From contig JAHDIA010000154.1 in NCBI GenBank assembly GCA_020631035.1, positions 1 to 10,673 on the forward strand: a stretch of 10,673 nt of DNA. Reading direction: 5' to 3'. How positions within the stretch are numbered: position 1 is the first letter of the stretch; each line of letters starts with the position of its first letter. The notes under the pieces were generated by a model. That model was not told the origin of the DNA. It worked only from the letters and a program-made list of their open reading frames with translations, and ran no database searches. A program made the translations under genes and the position numbers. Below are positions 5,534 to 10,673 of this stretch, in pieces. The DNA comes from Chitinophagales bacterium. GTDB lineage: Bacteria > Bacteroidota > Bacteroidia > Chitinophagales > UBA2359.

Positions 5534-8500
5534 ATGAACAGATTTTTGCCACTTCTTTTATTAGTCTTGTTTTGGGGAAACAATTTCGCCAAAGCTCAGG
5601 GTTTTTATTTTGTAGAAAACAAAGGGCAAACACATCCCAATGTTGCTTATGAAGCGGGACTTCCCGAAGGTAAAATCTTTTTAGAAAACAACCGATGGAC
5701 ATTTCATTTTGTAGATCACCCTGCTGCACACATACACGCACATACAGCAGGAACGGATGAACACAAGCATGAACATGGCGAACATGACCATCAAGAACAC
5801 AAGAACAGGATTCGAGGACATGCCTATCATATCAATTTTGTTGGCGCAAATCCTGAACCAAGCTTAGAACCTCATCAAAGAGCAGAACACTATCACAACT
5901 ATTTCAGAGGCAATGACCCTAGTAAGTGGGTAGGTCATGTTCCTTTGTATTCCCAAGTCAAATACTGTGAATTATATGAAAACATTGATCTTGATGTCTA
6001 TTCTCAAGGGATAAGCTTTAAATATGATTTTATTGTACATCCTGAGGGAAACCCACAAGACATAATGATGTTGTATGAAGGTGTGGATAAGGTATTTCTA
6101 AAAGACAAAGACTTGTTTATTCAAACCAGTGTTAATGAATTAACAGAGTTGCGTCCTTATGCCTATCAAATCATTGGAGGAAAAAAGAAAAAAGTCAAAT
6201 GTGAATTTAATTTGGTTGGCAACCGTCTAACATTTGATTTTCCTAGAGGTTATGATAAAGAGCATACACTCATTATTGACCCACAATTGATTTTTTCATC
6301 CTATAGTGGGGCTTCTGCCGACAACTGGGGCTATACAGCAACCTATGATTTGCAAGGCAATTTGTATGGTGGTGGCATCTCTTATGATACAGGTTATCCA
6401 ATAGAATCGGGTAGTTACGATGGTACTTTTAATGGAGGAAATTGTGACATCGCTATTAGCAAATTTAATCCAACAGGAAGTGCACTCATTTATTCTACTT
6501 ACATAGGAGGAAGCGAAAGTGAACTGCCTCATAGTTTGATTGTCAACAGTCAAAATGAATTGGTGATTTTGGGGACGACAAGTTCCAATAACTTTCCTAT
6601 AACCTCTAATGCTTGGGATAGCTCTCATGCAGGAGGCCCCAATGAAGCTCTAAGTCAAGACAATGATGGAAGTATATATTTGGGTTTTCCAAGTGGTTCT
6701 GATATAGTTTTAATTGTGGTAGCTGCTGATGGCGGTTCATTGGTGGGAACTACCTATTTTGGAGGAACCAATACCGATGGACTCAATGTAACAGAGGCCA
6801 CTAGCCTACAATACAATTATGGAGATCATGCTAGAGGCGAGGTTATTGTTGACGATGAAGACAATATATATTTCGCTTCTTGTACCAGTTCGAGTAATAT
6901 TGCTGGAACCAATAATTTGCAATCCAACAAATCAAGTGCGCAAGATGGATTGATTGCAAAATTCAATCCAGATGTATCTCAATTAGAATGGTTTTCCTAT
7001 TTGGGAGGTAATGACGATGACGCTGCTTATTCTCTCAAATTACACGATAATGGACGTTTGTATGTATGTGGAGGAACCCGTAGTACCAATTTCCCTGCAA
7101 CCAGCGGACTCAATAATGGTTTTCAAGGTGGACAAGCAGATGGCTTTTTGGTCAGTGTCAATCAAAATGGGCAAAACTTTTTTGATGGGACTTATCTAGG
7201 TACAACTCAATATGACCAAACTTACTTTGTAGAAATCGACAATAATGGGGATGTATATACTGTTGGACAAACAGAAGGGACTTATTCTACAACATCCAAT
7301 GTCTACTCAGTTGGAAATGGGCAATTCATTCACAAACTCCGTCCCGATTTAAATGGGACCGAATGGTCGCTTACTTTTGGTAGTGTAGATGGAAGCAACA
7401 TACGAGTCAATATTTCGCCTACAGCTTTTTTGGTAGACCGTTGTGGTCGAATTTATGTATCTGGATGGGGAGGTGAAGTCAATAATGGATTCAACGGAAG
7501 AACAGGAACCACCAATAGTCTTCCTACAACTCCAGATGCTTATCAAACTTCTACTGATGGAAGCGATTTGTATTTTTATGTATTAGAAAAAAATGCGGTA
7601 AACATCTTATATGCTTCTTATTTTGGAGCCAATGGAGGAATGGGTGGGCGAGAACATGTCGATGGCGGGACCAGTCGTTTTGATAAAGAGGGCATTATTT
7701 ACCAAGCAGTTTGTGCGGGTTGTTTTGATAGCGATGATTTTCCAACTACACCAGGGGCTTGGTCCAATGACAATGGCTCTGATTTTTGTAATCTTGGAGT
7801 CATCAAATTCAACTTTGAGCCCAATATACTTGAAGCAGCAACCGATGTTGAACCAAGAGCAGAAGGGTGTGCTCCATTTACAGTAGGTTTTCAAAATGGG
7901 AGTAACAAAGGAGATGTGTTTTACTGGGATTTTGGAGATGGAACATTGGATACCACTTTCTCAATAGACGAATCTCCAGAACACACTTTTGGAGTTATTG
8001 ATACTTATCGGGTTCAATTGATAGTAGTTGATTCGGCGACTTGTAATATATCGGATACAGCCGAAACATTTGTATACATTCCAGATAGTAGCCTGTTTTT
8101 TGATCCCAACTTTGAGTATGTATTGCCAGAACTTTGTGATCCTTATATTGTTACCTTCAACAATACATCGCTTATCGAAGAGGGTACTACTTTTGCTGAT
8201 TACTCTTTCTTATGGGACTTTGGGGATGGGGATACCTCTATTTTAGCCAATCCCATACACGAATACACAGAGCCTGGAACTTATACAGTAGGCCTCACAA
8301 TGAAGCAACCTAGGTGTCCAGAAGAAAACTTTATTCCATACACCTTTTTTATTGAGGAGAACCCTTATGTGGAGGCAGACTTTTTGTCTCCCCCAAAAGG
8401 ATGTATTCCACTTCCCATCGAATTGGAAGCTTTGGACGAAGCCGAAACCTATCTATGGGATATGGGCAATGGCGACATCATAGATGGCAATTCGACTTTG

Positions 8501-9130
8501 GAGTATGTTTATGAAGAAACAGGGCTGTATGAAATTACCCTCATAGCCATAGATTCAACTACTTGTAACATTAGCGATACCAATACAGTATCCATCGAAG
8601 TGTTTGATCAACCCACAGCAGACTTTACTTTTGATCAACCTGCTCCTTATATTTTGGTAGACATCAGCTTCTTCAATATGAGTATGCCTGATAGCCTGTT
8701 TTACCATTGGGACTTTGGTGATGGAGATACTTCTAGTCAAAAAAATCCTGTTCACTCTTATACCCAAGTGGGCGACATAGAAGTTTGCTTAACGGTGACA
8801 CATCCCGAAGGAGGTTGTGTAGATCAGGAGTGCAAAATGCTATTCATAGACGACGATTTCAAGTTTGTCAAACCAACCGCCTTTACCCCCAATGGAGATG
8901 GCATCAATGATGACTTGAGTCTACAGGGATTTGGCGTCGAAAACTTCCGTATGTTGATTTTCAATCGATGGGGCGAAATGGTTTTCCAAACAAGCAAATT
9001 TGGCGATGCTTGGGATGGCACATTTAGGGGCAAAGAACAAGAAATTGGTGTTTACCCCTATTTCATAGAAGGAACCGTTGCAGGTGGCCGAGAGTATCTA
9101 GAAAAAGGAAACATTACTTTGATACGATAA
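5534..9130 (+). CDS. Large T9SS-exported multidomain protein (DUF7948-like, SBBP repeats, PKD domains, type B sorting domain)
   Basis: A 1198-aa secreted protein. Residues 1-22 are a signal peptide (MNRFLPLLLLVLFWGNNFAKAQ). Residues about 24-245 match the DUF7948-type N-terminal domain (FVENKGQTHPNVAYEAGLP, NYFRGNDPSKW, YENIDLDVYS, ending LIIDPQLIFSSYSG). It holds a histidine-rich stretch with 12 His in residues 62-99. About 250-760 contain SBBP-like beta-propeller repeats (ISKFNPTGSALIYSTYIGGS, YFGG, WFSYLGG, FGSVDG, YFGANGG). Four PKD domains follow, marked by WDFGDG at 798, WDFGDG at 894, WDMGNG at 975 and WDFGDG at 1059. Residues about 1110-1198 are the gliding-motility-associated type B sorting domain (FVKPTAFTPNGDGINDD, IFNRWGEMVF, WDGTF, GVYPYFIEG). 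The protein should cross the outer membrane by the T9SS and be released or surface-anchored. Binding or structural roles are plausible; no catalytic motif was seen. The start ATG at 5534 gives the signal peptide directly. Confidence 0.93.
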   Translation: MNRFLPLLLLVLFWGNNFAKAQGFYFVENKGQTHPNVAYEAGLPEGKIFLENNRWTFHFVDHPAAHIHAHTAGTDEHKHEHGEHDHQEHKNRIRGHAYHINFVGANPEPSLEPHQRAEHYHNYFRGNDPSKWVGHVPLYSQVKYCELYENIDLDVYSQGISFKYDFIVHPEGNPQDIMMLYEGVDKVFLKDKDLFIQTSVNELTELRPYAYQIIGGKKKKVKCEFNLVGNRLTFDFPRGYDKEHTLIIDPQLIFSSYSGASADNWGYTATYDLQGNLYGGGISYDTGYPIESGSYDGTFNGGNCDIAISKFNPTGSALIYSTYIGGSESELPHSLIVNSQNELVILGTTSSNNFPITSNAWDSSHAGGPNEALSQDNDGSIYLGFPSGSDIVLIVVAADGGSLVGTTYFGGTNTDGLNVTEATSLQYNYGDHARGEVIVDDEDNIYFASCTSSSNIAGTNNLQSNKSSAQDGLIAKFNPDVSQLEWFSYLGGNDDDAAYSLKLHDNGRLYVCGGTRSTNFPATSGLNNGFQGGQADGFLVSVNQNGQNFFDGTYLGTTQYDQTYFVEIDNNGDVYTVGQTEGTYSTTSNVYSVGNGQFIHKLRPDLNGTEWSLTFGSVDGSNIRVNISPTAFLVDRCGRIYVSGWGGEVNNGFNGRTGTTNSLPTTPDAYQTSTDGSDLYFYVLEKNAVNILYASYFGANGGMGGREHVDGGTSRFDKEGIIYQAVCAGCFDSDDFPTTPGAWSNDNGSDFCNLGVIKFNFEPNILEAATDVEPRAEGCAPFTVGFQNGSNKGDVFYWDFGDGTLDTTFSIDESPEHTFGVIDTYRVQLIVVDSATCNISDTAETFVYIPDSSLFFDPNFEYVLPELCDPYIVTFNNTSLIEEGTTFADYSFLWDFGDGDTSILANPIHEYTEPGTYTVGLTMKQPRCPEENFIPYTFFIEENPYVEADFLSPPKGCIPLPIELEALDEAETYLWDMGNGDIIDGNSTLEYVYEETGLYEITLIAIDSTTCNISDTNTVSIEVFDQPTADFTFDQPAPYILVDISFFNMSMPDSLFYHWDFGDGDTSSQKNPVHSYTQVGDIEVCLTVTHPEGGCVDQECKMLFIDDDFKFVKPTAFTPNGDGINDDLSLQGFGVENFRMLIFNRWGEMVFQTSKFGDAWDGTFRGKEQEIGVYPYFIEGTVAGGREYLEKGNITLIR

Positions 9131-9142
9131 AAACAAATTTGA

Positions 9143-9213
9143 AATTATGAATTGTATTTCTGGAACAGGAAATGTTCAGTCAACTTATAACTCATAATTC
9201 ACAATTTATAATT
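9143..9213 (+). other. AT-rich inverted repeat downstream of the T9SS cargo gene
   Basis: AATTATGAATTGT (9143-9155) and ACAATTTATAATT (9201-9213) can pair over 13 positions with one G-U pair, enclosing 45 nt that contains a smaller hairpin (TTTCTG...CAGGAAA, near 9157-9172). ATTATTTT follows. It starts 12 bp after the stop codon, so it may be a weak terminator or a protective 3' structure. The right arm also belongs to a recurring 'aactcataattcacaat' motif. Confidence 0.45.
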
Positions 9214-9218
9214 ATTTT

Positions 9219-9318
9219 GGGGCAACGTCCTTGACTTTGTGGCTGCGTTCGCTCTGGTTAACCAACGCATGCTTCATACTTCGTACAAGCATTCATCTAC
9301 CCGCTCATCCGACACTTC
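9219..9318 (-). repeat. 100-nt dispersed repeat, copy 2 (inverted relative to copy 1)
   Basis: Read on the minus strand it starts GAAGTGTCGGATGAGCGGGT and ends GTTGCCCC, the same head, tail and 100-nt length as the copy at 5114-5213. It includes GGTTAACC (9256-9263). This copy also has an internal hairpin, ATGCTT (9269-9274) with AAGCAT (9287-9292), that copy 1 does not keep. It lies just before the 58-aa ORF, so any longer reading frame through it is repeat, not protein. Confidence 0.8.
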
Positions 9319-9331
9319 TAAATTGACAATA

Positions 9332-9508
9332 ATGCAAAACTTCAACTTTTGGGTCAATTATTTAAAGTGGGTTAGCCTTCTTTTTTTTGCAATGGGATTG
9401 ATGTGGGCATTCATAGGCAGCTTTGATCCACTAGGAATATACGACCAATGGATGTCGCAAAGCTTTTTTGGACAAGACCAACCTCCAGAAGTCCTGCCAT
9501 TTTATTAA
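9332..9508 (+). pseudogene. Short membrane-protein ORF, probably a truncated N-terminal fragment
   Basis: From ATG 9332 to TAA 9506-9508 this encodes 58 aa: MQNFNFWVNYLKWVSLLFFA, then MGLMWAFIGSFDPLGIYDQW and a short tail ending PPEVLPFY. There is one clear transmembrane helix (about residues 9-29) followed by a periplasmic-looking stretch. From memory, this resembles the first helix and loop of longer multi-helix Bacteroidota membrane proteins of unknown function, which continue with further helices. Here a stop comes directly after the loop, and reading through it gives only a few residues before another stop. It is therefore either a truncated remnant or a genuine one-helix small protein. 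In-frame sequence upstream of 9332 belongs to the dispersed repeat, so 9332 is the earliest sensible start. The M19 gene starts 71 bp downstream. Confidence 0.5.
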
Positions 9509-9579
9509 TGTTGCTCGTTATATTATTTACTAGAAAATTTTTCGTAAAATAGCAAGCACAAACCCAATGTCATCGCCTA

Positions 9580-10673
9580 ATGAAAATCATAAAATTTTTA
9601 CTCAAAACACTAGGCATTCTTTTAATCATTGGTCTACTTGCTTTCTTTTTTGTCATAGCCAAAATGGTAGACAAATCTAGAAACAAAGCCATACTAACAG
9701 AAATGCCTGAAGTCTCTCAAAGAGCCAAAGACTTACACCAAAGCCTCACCATTGCCGACTGGCATGCCGACAATTTACTTTGGGACCGCAATGTACTCAA
9801 AAGAGCAAGTTATGGGCATGTTGACATACCACGACTCATAGAAGGCAATTTTACCCTACAAGTATTTGATGCGGTTATCAAAACACCAAGGGGGCAAAAC
9901 TACCAAAGCAATACAGCCGCTTCTGACAATATTACTCTCTTGGCAATGGGCAATCGATGGCCTCCCCGAACTTGGTCAAGCTTGTGTGAAAGGGCAGTCT
10001 ATCAAAGTGAAAAGCTTCATAAAGCAGAAAAAAACTCGGATGGGCGACTCAAAATTGTTAGAAACAAAAGAGAACTAAATGCATTTTTGGGGCAACGCAA
10101 ATCCAATAGAAATATGGTGGCAGGTTTATTGGCAATTGAGGGATTGCACGCTCTTGAAGTGGAACTCGAAAACCTAGACCGACTCTACGACCACGGCTAT
10201 CGCTTGATGGGCTTGACACACTTTTTTGACAATGCATTGGGTGGTTCCTCAGCAGGAGCAAAACAGGGAGGTATTACCGAATTTGGCAAGCAAGTTGTTC
10301 GCAAAATGGAAGAGAAAAAAATCATCATTGACCTTGCCCACGCTTCTTCGGCCTTGATTCGGGATGTACTCAAAATGGCGACTCGTCCTGTGGTGGTGTC
10401 ACATACAGGGGTACGAGGAATAGTCAACAGCCCTCGCAACCTAAGTGACGAAGAATTGAGAATGATTGCCCAAAATGGTGGGATGATTGGGATTGGATTT
10501 TGGGCAGCCGCAGTAGGCGATGTTGATCCAAGTGCCATTGCCAAATCTATGCGTTATACTGCCAATATTGTCGGTATCGACAAAGTTTGCCTCGGTTCCG
10601 ATTTTGACGGCAGTGTCACCACTTATTTTGATGCTTCCCAAATCGTAGTTTTAACAGAGGCATTACTCAAAGC
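9580..10673 (+). CDS. Membrane dipeptidase, peptidase family M19 (3' end outside window)
   Basis: The frame is open from ATG 9580 to the window edge, giving 364 residues with no stop. Residues about 4-27 form an N-terminal hydrophobic helix (FLLKTLGILLIIGLLAFFFV), so the enzyme is probably membrane-anchored with its catalytic domain outside the cytoplasm. The M19 (renal dipeptidase) two-zinc signature is complete as far as the sequence goes: DWHAD (H62, D64), the bridging glutamate in AIEG (E187), IDLAHAS (H254), VVSHTG (H275) and the catalytic aspartate region GSDFDG (D341). LTHFFDN is also typical. The family hydrolyses dipeptides, including some with a D-amino acid at the C-terminal position; the substrate here cannot be told from sequence. 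The part present suggests a protein of about 400 aa or more. It may be co-transcribed with the short ORF upstream; no promoter was recognised in the 71-bp gap. Confidence 0.93.
   Translation, partial: MKIIKFLLKTLGILLIIGLLAFFFVIAKMVDKSRNKAILTEMPEVSQRAKDLHQSLTIADWHADNLLWDRNVLKRASYGHVDIPRLIEGNFTLQVFDAVIKTPRGQNYQSNTAASDNITLLAMGNRWPPRTWSSLCERAVYQSEKLHKAEKNSDGRLKIVRNKRELNAFLGQRKSNRNMVAGLLAIEGLHALEVELENLDRLYDHGYRLMGLTHFFDNALGGSSAGAKQGGITEFGKQVVRKMEEKKIIIDLAHASSALIRDVLKMATRPVVVSHTGVRGIVNSPRNLSDEELRMIAQNGGMIGIGFWAAAVGDVDPSAIAKSMRYTANIVGIDKVCLGSDFDGSVTTYFDASQIVVLTEALLK

Noticed and set aside
9239..9331. N-terminal extension of the short membrane ORF by 31 residues
   Set aside because: This part is copy 2 of the 100-nt repeat, so its translation is not protein-like; the ATG at 9332 directly precedes the membrane helix.
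10086..10097. TTGGGGCAACG resembling the tail of the 100-nt repeat
   Set aside because: It lies inside the M19 coding sequence in frame, and the similarity stops after about 11 bases; treated as chance.
10058..10641. Several minus-strand ORFs at the right end, and a 70-aa plus-strand ORF at 9866-10078
   Set aside because: All overlap the complete M19 active-site frame that runs from 9580 to the edge; they are shadows of that gene.
1..10673. CRISPR arrays, tRNA/rRNA genes, phage or defence genes
   Set aside because: No regularly spaced repeats, cloverleaf-like segment or recognisable phage, toxin-antitoxin or defence protein was found on either strand by eye.

Overview
The window looks like AT-rich chromosomal DNA from a member of the Bacteroidota, most likely a Saprospiria-like lineage. 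Three things point there: a 1198-residue secreted protein ending in a type IX secretion (T9SS type B, 'gliding motility-associated') C-terminal domain, a sigma-54 factor with the RpoN box ARRTVAKYRE, and a TAnnTTTG-type -7 box just upstream of asnS. No tRNA, rRNA, CRISPR array, integrase or transposase was seen.

Layout. Positions 2-553 (+) hold the C-terminal end of a CotH-kinase-family protein that enters from the left edge. Positions 554-820 are non-coding and carry a structured, repeat-like element and a REP-like GAAA-loop hairpin. On the minus strand rpoN (2908-1433) is followed by a DinB-like gene (1357-821), with a bulged hairpin between them. A 574-bp AT-rich gap separates rpoN from the divergent asnS (3483-5030), which ends at a strong Rho-independent terminator. 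After a 503-bp gap comes the large T9SS-exported protein (5534-9130): signal peptide, N-terminal DUF7948-like domain with a histidine-rich stretch, SBBP-like beta-propeller repeats, four PKD domains and the sorting domain. A probably truncated 58-aa membrane ORF (9332-9508) and a membrane dipeptidase (peptidase M19, from 9580, open at the right edge) close the window.

The genes do not form one pathway. They are housekeeping functions (tRNA-Asn charging, alternative sigma factor) next to envelope and secreted proteins (CotH-like, T9SS cargo, M19 dipeptidase). No new multi-gene system is evident. The most interesting structure is between the genes: a 100-nt dispersed repeat occurs in inverted orientation on both sides of the large T9SS cargo gene. 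Also notable are the AsnRS, which is of the Bacillus type with a coiled-coil insertion of about 80 residues before its class II motif 3, and a DinB-fold protein that seems to have lost its metal-binding histidines.
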